Shown here in pieces: positions 7,622-12,935 of a stretch of 12,936 nt of DNA. Position 1 is the stretch's first letter. Every line of letters begins with the position of its first letter. The position numbers and the translations under genes are program-made. The DNA lies in contig JAHHSO010000037.1 in the NCBI GenBank assembly GCA_020025205.1, forward strand, positions 1 through 12,936, in the 5' to 3' direction. This stretch comes from Christensenellaceae bacterium (GTDB taxonomy: Bacteria; Bacillota; Clostridia; Christensenellales; Aristaeellaceae). The notes beneath the pieces are model-generated. The model saw only the letters and a list, made by a program, of their open reading frames with translations. It was not told the origin of the DNA and did no database searches.

Positions 7622-7650
7622 TTGACAAGCAGAAAAAAACTGCGTATAAT
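7622..7650 (+). promoter_or_regulatory. Perfect consensus sigma-A promoter for the DUF177-rpmF operon
   Basis: TTGACA at 7622-7627 and TATAAT at 7645-7650 are both exact consensus hexamers separated by 17 bases. Transcription would begin near 7657, leaving only about 22 bases of leader with a GAGGTG ribosome binding site at 7668-7673. Confidence 0.9.
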
Positions 7651-7678
7651 ATGGAACGGTCAACTTTGAGGTGAAACA

Positions 7679-8200
7679 ATGAAGCTGGATATCACCAAAG
7701 GCATCCAGAGAAAAGGCGTGGACGTCCCGTTCAATCTTGAGGATGTCTGGGGCCCGGATCGCTGGAACGGGGATTCCCTGTCCTATGTCGAGCCTGTCTC
7801 CTTTTCCGGCCACTATATGCTCGCTGATGAGACCGTCATTGTGCGCGGGGAAGCCCGTGCGCTGGTCGAATCTCCGTGCGCCCGCTGCCTGACGCCGACA
7901 AAAACACTCGTCACCGCTGAGGTGGAGGAGGCATTTGTCCGCGACATGGGGCAGGAATTTGATCCCGATGATGATCAGTATCGTTATCAGGGTCATGTGA
8001 TCGAGCTTGATGATGCAGTGAGAACTGCGCTGCTGCTCGAATTGCCCTCGCGCATCCTCTGCAAGGAGGACTGCAAAGGGCTGTGCGCCCAGTGCGGCGC
8101 CAATCTGAACATCAATGCGTGTTCATGCCAGAAGGATCTGCCCAACAGAAATCCTTTTTCGGCATTAGCATCTTTGCTGAACGAGGATGAGGAGGTGTAA
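7679..8200 (+). CDS. DUF177/YceD family protein
   Basis: The 173-residue product belongs to the DUF177 (YceD; YlbN in Bacillus) family, linked in E. coli and plants to 23S rRNA accumulation and large-subunit assembly, and almost always found just upstream of rpmF. Visible features are the SPCARCL motif (C67, C70) in the first half, an acidic stretch near 94-99 (FDPDDDQ), and the C-terminal cysteine cluster CKEDCKGLCAQCG with LNINACSC (C128, C132, C136, C139, C148, C150), which may bind zinc. It ends with an acidic tail (LNEDEEV). GAGGTG at 7668-7673 lies 5 bases from the ATG. rpmF starts three bases after the stop, so its ribosome binding site lies within this gene. Family assignment is firm; the molecular role in Firmicutes is inferred. 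Confidence 0.92.
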   Translation: MKLDITKGIQRKGVDVPFNLEDVWGPDRWNGDSLSYVEPVSFSGHYMLADETVIVRGEARALVESPCARCLTPTKTLVTAEVEEAFVRDMGQEFDPDDDQYRYQGHVIELDDAVRTALLLELPSRILCKEDCKGLCAQCGANLNINACSCQKDLPNRNPFSALASLLNEDEEV

Positions 8201-8203
8201 GAA

Positions 8204-8401
8204 ATGGCTTGTCCCAAGGGAAAAATCTCTAAGGCTCGCGGCCGCTCCCGCCGCGCCAATTGGAAGCTGTCCATGCCGGGCATCGTCAAGTGCCCGCGCT
8301 GCCAGCAGATGAAGCTCGCCCACCGTGTCTGCAAGCACTGCGGTTACTACGATGGCAAGCAGGTCATCAACATGGAAGCTGAAGTTGCTTCCGAGAAGTA
8401 A
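8204..8401 (+). CDS. rpmF: 50S ribosomal protein L32
   Basis: A 65-residue basic protein starting MACPKGKISKARGRSRRANW, the conserved N-terminus of bacterial L32. It has an intact zinc ribbon CPRC...CKHC (C30, C33, C43, C46), so this is the zinc-containing form. Residue 3 is cysteine where many L32 proteins have valine. It is a component of the large ribosomal subunit near the peptidyl transferase region. GGAGGTG at 8191-8197, inside the last codons of the DUF177 gene, lies 6 bases before the ATG, suggesting coupled translation. A strong intrinsic terminator follows 13 bases after the stop. plsX, which often comes next in Clostridia, is absent. Confidence 0.98.
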   Translation: MACPKGKISKARGRSRRANWKLSMPGIVKCPRCQQMKLAHRVCKHCGYYDGKQVINMEAEVASEK

Positions 8402-8414
8402 GATTTGCTTCTGC

Positions 8415-8443
8415 AACCCCTCCGTTTTTCGGAGGGGTTTTTC
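8415..8443 (+). terminator. Intrinsic terminator of the DUF177-rpmF operon
   Basis: CCCCTCCG (8417-8424) and CGGAGGGG (8430-8437) form an 8-bp GC-rich stem around a five-T loop. The stem is followed directly by TTTTTC and preceded by AA, which can extend it. This is a textbook rho-independent terminator. Confidence 0.95.
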
Positions 8444-8500
8444 TTATGCCTCAAGGGATTTGGGATGAATTGCCGTAAGGCTAAAAAGGAAAGCCGCAAG

Positions 8501-8525
8501 AGGGGGCAACGCCCCGCAAGCGGGC
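8501..8525. repeat. Compact overlapping GC-rich palindromes
   Basis: GGGGC-AAC-GCCCC (8503-8515) and CCCGC-AA-GCGGG (8513-8524) are two short palindromes sharing three bases, so only one can form at a time. They lie in a non-coding stretch after the rpmF terminator, and no protein-like frame explains them. The arrangement resembles small dispersed intergenic palindromic units, but a single copy in this window cannot establish that. Confidence 0.4.
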
Positions 8526-8566
8526 CTGGGAGGAAGTCCATCGTTCCTTTTGCATTTCTTTTTCAA

Positions 8567-8622
8567 CATCAAACAGGCGGTATTGCAGATTGTTGCAGTC
8601 TGCAATACCGCCTGTTTTGATG
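8567..8622. repeat. 23-bp inverted repeat (hairpin) in intergenic region
   Basis: The left arm 8567-8589 (CATCAAACAGGCGG then TATTGCAGA) is complementary to 8599-8622 across 23 base pairs with one extra T in the right arm. The loop is 9 bases (TTGTTGCAG). No T tract follows on either strand. It lies between rpmF and the TetR-like remnant, on the far side of the rpmF terminator. It may have ended the transcript of the decayed minus-strand gene, or be a mobile or dispersed palindromic element. Confidence 0.6.
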
Positions 8623-8666
8623 CAAAAAATTGAAGGGCAGAAATGTTGAGCGGCGAGGTGAAACGG

Positions 8667-8833
8667 ACCGTTCATCAGCTTGCTGACAGATTCCGTCAGC
8701 ACCTCCGGGCTTTCTTTCATGCCGGATTTTACCCGGCTGAGCGCAGCACCGGCAAAGGCATACTGATAAAACGGACGATAAATTCCTTGTCCTTTTCGCG
8801 GGGGGCATGTTGTTCTTCCACAAAGGATGCAGC
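8667..8833 (-). pseudogene. Remnant of a TetR/AcrR-family regulator (C-terminal part, frameshifted)
   Basis: Directly after the stop of the nicotinamidase-like gene, the minus strand reads AASFVEEQHAPREKDKEFIVRF in one frame. A one-base shift at the T4 run (plus-strand AAAA 8768-8771) leads into YQYAFAGAALSRVKSGMKE and then SPEVLTESVSKLMNG in another frame. Joined, these resemble the C-terminal domain of clostridial TetR regulators (pattern: acidic helix, F-x-x-x-FY-x-x-A-x-x-G, then hydrophobic-x-x-W/V-x-x-x-GMKE-x-P-x-x). Adding one T at that run restores the frame. The DNA-binding N-terminal part is missing: the preceding bases belong to the intact neighbouring gene, so the 5' part was deleted. 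No ribosome binding site is visible for a separate product. I infer a decayed regulator; a chance resemblance is possible. Confidence 0.5.
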
Positions 8834-9382
8834 TTACAGCACTGTGATTTGGCAGGAACGCATGGTTTCCAGTGCAGCCTCGTGTTTTTCAGGGGTGACA
8901 CCTGCGCAAAGGCGGGAATCAACGATGAAATCTGCCTCGGGCAGAGCCGCCTTCAAAAGGAGGGCGTTGGAAATAACGCAGATATCCGTGCACAGGCCGC
9001 ACAGCTCAATGGTCATGCCGCGACCGTCGGGAACGCCGGCGCGCGCCGCCTGGCCAGCCAGATAATGCGTCAGCGCAGAAGAACCGAACGTCGGCTTCTC
9101 AAAGGACATCATGCCGGGTTTGCACAGCGCGGCAATTTCCGGCGCAAGCGCCCAGCCTTCTGTGCTGCGGATACAGTGTGGGACGGGGAGAAACCGGCCT
9201 TCCCGGGTGGACAGATAATTTTCTTTGTGGGTGTCCAGCGTCAGAAGGATGTCTGTGCCTTCCCCCTGAGCGCGCTGCATTCGAGCGGCAACGCCCGGCA
9301 CAATGGCCTGAGCCTGCGCAGAACCGAGTGAACCGTTGACAAAATCGCGCTGCATGTCCACGACAATCAATACATTCGTCAT
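8834..9382 (-). CDS. Nicotinamidase/isochorismatase-family cysteine hydrolase
   Basis: The 182-residue product is a complete isochorismatase-fold hydrolase. The catalytic triad is D9 (VLIVVDMQRDF), K96 (FEKPTFGS) and C135 (CGLCTDICVISNALL). DTH at 50-52 and H69 fit the metal site of nicotinamidases. These enzymes convert nicotinamide to nicotinate and ammonia for NAD salvage. The DTHKENYL and LPVPHCIRSTEGWAL segments favour nicotinamidase over other isochorismatase-family activities, though the substrate is not proven. The start at 9382 is chosen because GGAGG (complement of 9391-9395) lies 8 bases upstream; the frame is open farther upstream but without a ribosome binding site. It is divergent from cggR and is followed by a TetR-like gene remnant. 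Confidence 0.88.
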   Translation of the reverse strand: MTNVLIVVDMQRDFVNGSLGSAQAQAIVPGVAARMQRAQGEGTDILLTLDTHKENYLSTREGRFLPVPHCIRSTEGWALAPEIAALCKPGMMSFEKPTFGSSALTHYLAGQAARAGVPDGRGMTIELCGLCTDICVISNALLLKAALPEADFIVDSRLCAGVTPEKHEAALETMRSCQITVL

Positions 9383-9477
9383 GCTGATAACCTCCTCATT
9401 CGAGTGTCGGGCAAAAAACAAAATACCGACTAAACAAAATTCGACTTTGACCGCGTACATTCCTGCCGGAAGCAGAC

Positions 9478-9506
9478 TTGCATGATTGTTAAAAATCTGC
9501 TATACT
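9478..9506 (+). promoter_or_regulatory. Candidate extended -10 promoter for cggR
   Basis: TATACT at 9501-9506 matches five of six -10 positions and is preceded by TGC, giving an extended -10 element. TTGCAT at 9478-9483 lies 17 bases upstream as a weak -35 box. Transcription would start near 9513, directly at the direct repeats that may form the CggR operator. Confidence 0.65.
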
Positions 9507-9512
9507 GTGCAT

Positions 9513-9541
9513 CGGGACGAATTCAGGACGCGGGTCGAATT
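9513..9541 (+). promoter_or_regulatory. Candidate CggR operator (two direct repeats)
   Basis: CGGGACGAATT at 9513-9523 recurs as CGGGTCGAATT at 9531-9541, ten of eleven bases identical with an 18-base period. CGGGAC is the core of the B. subtilis CggR operator, which is also a direct repeat located between the promoter and the cggR start codon. There the period is 20 and a TGTC element follows each core; neither holds here. The position supports autoregulation of cggR. Confidence 0.55.
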
Positions 9542-9569
9542 TTCCCCGAAACTGACCAGGGAGGAACGT

Positions 9570-10625
9570 ATGGACACATCCATTCTGGATACATTGTCGT
9601 TGATTGCGCCCGACCTGATGGACGAGATGGAACTGCGCACGCTCATTTTGGAACGCGTGGCAGCACTTGGGCCGATTGGGCGGCGCGCACTGGCGGCGCG
9701 GCTGCACCTGGCTGAGCGCGAGGTACGCACGGCGGCAGAAGCACTCAAGCGAGCGGGCTGCCTGACGCAGAGTGCGTCAGGGATGGAGCTGACTTTGCAT
9801 GGCGAAAGCCTTGTGGAGGCGGCACGCGTGGTTTCCGGCGGCCGCAGGACGCTGGCAACTGTTGAATTGTCGTTGTCGCGCAAGCTGCACGTGGAGCGCG
9901 TGTGCGTAGTGCGCGGCGACGCCGATCAGGATGGCGGGGTGCTTATGGAAACGGCGCGCGCGGCAGCCGGGCAGATCCGCTTTCTGCTTCAGCAGGCGCA
10001 TGTGCTGGCTGTCACGGGGGGAAGAACAATCGCGCTGACGGCAGATGCGCTCACAACAGCTGCTCCGATGGACATTATTGTCGTTCCGGCACAGGGCGGC
10101 ATGGGCGGCGGCGTCAAGACACAGGCCAACACCATGGCAGAACGCTTTGCCCAGAAGCTGGGCGGGTATCACAGGCTTCTGCATCTGCCGGATGGGCTGA
10201 CCGGGCCGGAAGCAGATGAGATGGCGAGACTGCCGCAGGTACGCGATGTGGTGGAGTTGTCCCGGAACGCGGATGTTCTGCTTTACGGCATAGGCCGTGC
10301 GCAGGAGCTGATGGAGCGCCGCGGGCTGAATCCTGACGAACGCCGCAGGCTTCAGCAGGAAGGCGCAGTTGCGGAGGCACTGGGATTCTATTTCGACGCG
10401 AATGGACGCGTCGTAGGGGGCGGATCGTCCCTGGCGTTCCATGAAGAGCAGATTGGAAGAAAAAATCATGCGGCGGCGATCGCGGCAGGACGGAGCAAGG
10501 CTGAAGCCATTCTGGCTGTGTGCGAACATCATCCGCACAAACTGCTCGTTACGGATGAGGGCGCGGCGCTTCGGATGATGGAGCTTCTGCGCGAACGCGA
10601 AGGCGTTCAAAAAACGTCTGTTTGA
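9570..10625 (+). CDS. cggR: SorC/DeoR-family central glycolytic genes regulator CggR
   Basis: The 351-residue protein has an N-terminal winged-helix region (about 22-70: LRTLILERVAALGPIGRRALAARL then REVRTAAEAL) and a SorC sugar-binding domain from about 100. The latter has VTGGRTIALTADAL (148-161), VVPAQGGMGGGVKTQANTMA (171-190), ADVLLYGIG (234-242), a GFYFDANGRVV block and LLVTDEGAA near the end. The family represses glycolytic operons and is released by fructose-1,6-bisphosphate; B. subtilis CggR is about 340 residues. Position beside pgk and tpiA supports this role. The ATG at 9570 is chosen because AGGGAGG at 9558-9564 lies 5 bases upstream; an earlier in-frame ATG at 9486 lies within the promoter. 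No gap gene follows it, unlike the usual arrangement. Confidence 0.88.
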   Translation: MDTSILDTLSLIAPDLMDEMELRTLILERVAALGPIGRRALAARLHLAEREVRTAAEALKRAGCLTQSASGMELTLHGESLVEAARVVSGGRRTLATVELSLSRKLHVERVCVVRGDADQDGGVLMETARAAAGQIRFLLQQAHVLAVTGGRTIALTADALTTAAPMDIIVVPAQGGMGGGVKTQANTMAERFAQKLGGYHRLLHLPDGLTGPEADEMARLPQVRDVVELSRNADVLLYGIGRAQELMERRGLNPDERRRLQQEGAVAEALGFYFDANGRVVGGGSSLAFHEEQIGRKNHAAAIAAGRSKAEAILAVCEHHPHKLLVTDEGAALRMMELLREREGVQKTSV

Positions 10626-10641
10626 CTTTTTGAGCAAAGCT

Positions 10642-10670
10642 TTGACAAGCGGCTTAAAAGATGTTAAACT
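10642..10670 (+). promoter_or_regulatory. Candidate promoter for pgk
   Basis: TTGACA at 10642-10647 is a perfect -35 box. After 17 bases comes TAAACT (10665-10670), a four-of-six -10 box preceded by TGT, an extended -10 element. It starts 17 bases after the cggR stop and would give pgk its own transcript with a leader of about 130 bases. Confidence 0.75.
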
Positions 10671-10680
10671 AAAGACGATT

Positions 10681-10755
10681 GGCGGGATTTTGTCCTGCCA
10701 GGAAAAGGCTGAAAGCTGGCAGGTGTTCTGCTGCTTTTACCCCGGCATCTGCCGG
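10681..10755 (+). other. Structured leader upstream of pgk with alternative pairings
   Basis: Four complementary segments lie in the roughly 130-base leader: GGCGGGA (10681-10687), CCTGCCAG (10694-10701), CTGGCAGG (10716-10723) and a local hairpin CCGGC-ATCT-GCCGG (10742-10755). The second segment can pair with the first (7 bp, one G-U, loop TTTTG) or with the third (8 perfect bp), but not both. The third can also pair partly with CTGCC in the hairpin. There is no T tract, so this is not a plain terminator. It may be an attenuation or RNA-stability element. I do not recognise a known riboswitch. Confidence 0.5.
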
Positions 10756-10805
10756 AATATACACCATAAATTTTACGGAACCCAATTGAAATGGAGGAAT
10801 TACCC

Positions 10806-12011
10806 ATGGCGAAAATGACTGTGGAAGACATCAAGGTCTCTGGCAAGAAAGTGCTTGTGCGCTGCGATTTCAATGTTCCGATGAAGGATGGCAAGATTAC
10901 CAACGACAAGCGTATTGTCGCGGCTCTGCCGACCATCAAGAAGCTGATTGCTGAGGGCGGCAGGGTCATCCTGTGCAGCCATCTGGGCAAGCCGAAAAAC
11001 GGTCCGGAAGAGAAATTCTCCCTGGCACCGGTCGCTGAGCGTCTTTCTGAGTATCTGGGCAAGCCGGTCGTCTTTGCAAACGATGATACCGTTGTGGGTG
11101 AGAATGCCCGCGCGGCGGTTGCTGCCATGAACGATGGCGATGTCGTCCTGCTGCAGAATACCCGCTTCCGCAAGGAAGAAACCAAGAACGACGAAGCGTT
11201 CTCCCGCGAACTGGCTTCTCTGGCCGACTGCTACGTGGATGACGCGTTCGGCTCCTGCCATCGTGCGCACTGCTCCACCGCGGGCGTGACCGAGTTCCTG
11301 TCCCCGTGCGTTGCCGGCTACCTGATCGGCAAGGAACTGTCCATCATGGGCAAGGCGCTGGAAAATGCAGACCGTCCGTTTGTCGCCATTCTGGGCGGCG
11401 CGAAAGTCGCGGACAAGCTCAACGTCATTGAAAATCTGCTGGAGAAGGTGGATACCCTCATCATCGGCGGCGGCATGGCGTACACCTTCCTGAAGGCGAA
11501 GGGCTACGGCGTGGGCAAGAGCCTTCTGGATGAGAGCAAGATCGACTACTGCAAGGACATGATGAAGAAGGCCGAGGAGAAGGGCGTCAAGCTGCTTCTG
11601 CCGATCGACACCGTCTGCATCAAGGACTTCCCGAACCCGATCGATGCAGAGGTTGCAACCACGATTGTCGATTCAAACCAGATCCCGGAGGATATGGAAG
11701 GCTGCGACATCGGACCTAAAACCCGTGAACTGTTTGCTCAGGCGGCAAAGAATGCCAAGACCGTCATCTGGAATGGCCCGATGGGCGTGTTTGAGAACCC
11801 GACCCTGGCAGCCGGTACGCTGGCTGTTGCGCAGGCGCTGGCTGACAGCGACGCCATCACCATCATCGGCGGCGGTGACTCCGCAGCGGCCGTGGAGCAG
11901 ATGGGCCTTGGCGACAAGATGACCCACATCTCCACTGGCGGCGGCGCGTCCCTGGAGTATCTGGAAGGCAAGACCCTGCCGGGCGTTGCCAGCCTCGACG
12001 ACAAGCAGTAA
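10806..12011 (+). CDS. pgk: Phosphoglycerate kinase
   Basis: Pgk transfers the phosphate of 1,3-bisphosphoglycerate to ADP, the first ATP-forming step of glycolysis. The 401-residue product has normal length. Motifs in order: VLVRCDFNVP (R19, D21, N23), SHLGKPK (58-64), LLQNTRF (R120), FGSCHRAH (R153), ILGGAKVADK (K200), IIGGGMAYTFLKA, WNGPMGVFE (322-330) and TIIGGGDSAAA with ISTGGGAS in the C-terminal nucleotide domain. The ATG at 10806 is chosen because GGAGG at 10793-10797 lies 8 bases upstream; the in-frame ATG at 10791 overlaps that site. It follows cggR after 180 bases that hold a strong promoter and structured leader, where gap would normally be. tpiA follows after 65 bases. Confidence 0.97.
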   Translation: MAKMTVEDIKVSGKKVLVRCDFNVPMKDGKITNDKRIVAALPTIKKLIAEGGRVILCSHLGKPKNGPEEKFSLAPVAERLSEYLGKPVVFANDDTVVGENARAAVAAMNDGDVVLLQNTRFRKEETKNDEAFSRELASLADCYVDDAFGSCHRAHCSTAGVTEFLSPCVAGYLIGKELSIMGKALENADRPFVAILGGAKVADKLNVIENLLEKVDTLIIGGGMAYTFLKAKGYGVGKSLLDESKIDYCKDMMKKAEEKGVKLLLPIDTVCIKDFPNPIDAEVATTIVDSNQIPEDMEGCDIGPKTRELFAQAAKNAKTVIWNGPMGVFENPTLAAGTLAVAQALADSDAITIIGGGDSAAAVEQMGLGDKMTHISTGGGASLEYLEGKTLPGVASLDDKQ

Positions 12012-12020
12012 GATGATTTT

Positions 12021-12054
12021 GCCCCGGGCGCCCTTGGGGCTGTCCGGGGCTTTT
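12021..12054 (+). terminator. Terminator-like hairpin between pgk and tpiA
   Basis: GCCCCGG (12021-12027) pairs perfectly with CCGGGGC (12044-12050), followed by TTTT (12051-12054). Inside the loop GCCC (12030-12033) can pair with GGGC (12037-12040). It begins 10 bases after the pgk stop. The four-T tract is short, so it probably lets some polymerase through to tpiA, or protects the pgk mRNA 3' end. The tpiA ribosome binding site starts 10 bases downstream. Confidence 0.6.
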
Positions 12055-12076
12055 GATTGGAGCAGGAGGAATTGTT

Positions 12077-12826
12077 ATGCGCAAGCCTATCATTGCCGGA
12101 AACTGGAAGATGAATATGACCCCCAGCGAAGCCAGGAAGCTCGTGACGGAGCTTGTCCCGCTGGTGCGGGACGCTGCGTGCGATGTCGTTGTATGCACGC
12201 CGGCTGTCGATTTTGCAGCGGTCAATGAGGTCATTAAGGGAACCAACGTCAAGCTGGGTGCGGAGAACATGCACTGGGAAGCATCCGGCGCGTTCACGGG
12301 CGAGTTGAGCGCGGCAATGCTCAAGGAGTCCGGCGTTGAGTATGTCATTCTCGGCCACTCTGAGCGCCGTCAGTACTTCGGGGAGACCGATGCGACGGTG
12401 AATAAGCGCGTTCTGGCTGCTGTCAAGGCAGGACTGACCCCGATCATCTGCGTGGGCGAGAAGAAGGAAGACCGCGAGGCGGGCTACACCAATGCGCTGG
12501 TTTCCTATCAGACCCTGATTGCACTGTCCGGCCTGACCGCGGACGAAGTGAAGCGCGTTGTGATTGCGTATGAGCCGGTTTGGGCCATCGGTACAGGCCT
12601 CACCGCGACTGATGAGCAGGCCAACGAGACCATCGGCGTTATCCGTGAGGCGGTTCGCTCCGTTTATGGCGATGCTGCGGACGATGTGCGCATCCAGTAC
12701 GGCGGCTCCATGAAGCCCGCCAACTGCAAGAGCCTGATGGCGCAGCCGGAAATCGACGGCGGCCTCATTGGCGGCGCATCTCTCAAGGCGGAGGATTTCT
12801 CCAAGATCGTCCATTTCGATGCGTAA
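12077..12826 (+). CDS. tpiA: Triosephosphate isomerase
   Basis: TpiA interconverts dihydroxyacetone phosphate and glyceraldehyde-3-phosphate as a cytoplasmic dimer. The 249-residue length is typical. The active site is complete: AGNWKMN with N9 and K11, ILGHSERR with H94, the catalytic AYEPVWAIGTG with E166 and mobile loop 6 (168-174), and the phosphate-binding YGGS (208-211) and GGLIGGAS (228-235). The ATG at 12077 is chosen because AGGAGGA at 12064-12070 lies 6 bases upstream; the in-frame ATG at 12053 lies in the terminator T tract and has no ribosome binding site. No separate sigma-type promoter is obvious in the 65-base gap, so expression probably depends on readthrough from pgk. Confidence 0.97.
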   Translation: MRKPIIAGNWKMNMTPSEARKLVTELVPLVRDAACDVVVCTPAVDFAAVNEVIKGTNVKLGAENMHWEASGAFTGELSAAMLKESGVEYVILGHSERRQYFGETDATVNKRVLAAVKAGLTPIICVGEKKEDREAGYTNALVSYQTLIALSGLTADEVKRVVIAYEPVWAIGTGLTATDEQANETIGVIREAVRSVYGDAADDVRIQYGGSMKPANCKSLMAQPEIDGGLIGGASLKAEDFSKIVHFDA

Positions 12827-12836
12827 TTGAGCAGAT

Positions 12837-12905
12837 CAGGGGATTTTCAAATCAAGTTTGAGTGTTTTCTTTAAATGCTTCAAAGATGGATTTGATGATC
12901 CCCTG
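12837..12905. terminator. Long interrupted hairpin after tpiA, possible terminator
   Basis: CAGGGGAT (12837-12844) pairs with ATCCCCTG (12898-12905). After a 2-by-2 internal loop, TCAAATC (12847-12853) pairs with GATTTGA (12889-12895), leaving a 35-base loop. The right arm is followed by TTTCCGCTTTTT on the plus strand. It starts 10 bases after the tpiA stop and overlaps the end of a likely convergent gene. The large loop makes it an unusual terminator. Confidence 0.45.
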
Positions 12906-12935
12906 TTTCCGCTTTTTGCGATATTCTGTTTTAAG
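12852..12935 (-). CDS. C-terminal end of a convergent gene (partial, unrecognised)
   Basis: The minus strand is open from the window edge to a TGA at 12852-12854 and encodes 27 residues ending YRKKRKQGIIKSIFEAFKEN and TQT. The lysine-rich, helical-looking tail is plausible as a true protein end facing tpiA. A 27-codon open stretch can occur by chance in this AT-richer DNA, so the call is tentative. The family cannot be recognised. Confidence 0.35.
   Translation of the reverse strand, partial: LKTEYRKKRKQGIIKSIFEAFKENTQT

Noticed and set aside
8405..8620. 71-codon plus-strand frame after rpmF
   Set aside because: It starts inside the rpmF terminator and runs through palindromes; the product is not protein-like.
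9383..9460. N-terminal extension of the nicotinamidase-like protein
   Set aside because: The ribosome binding site at 9391-9395 and the family's usual start both favour the ATG at 9382.
9486..9569. Longer CggR start at 9486
   Set aside because: That ATG lies between the -35 and -10 boxes of the likely promoter, while the ATG at 9570 has AGGGAGG 5 bases upstream.
10630..10818. 62-codon plus-strand frame between cggR and pgk, considered as a leader peptide or a gap remnant
   Set aside because: It begins upstream of the pgk -35 box and has no ribosome binding site. Its translation shows no Gap motif and no run of regulatory codons.
11738..12814. Long open frame antisense to pgk and tpiA (358 codons)
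   Set aside because: It spans two genuine genes in the shadow strand, has low-complexity His/Arg/Ala content and no start signal.
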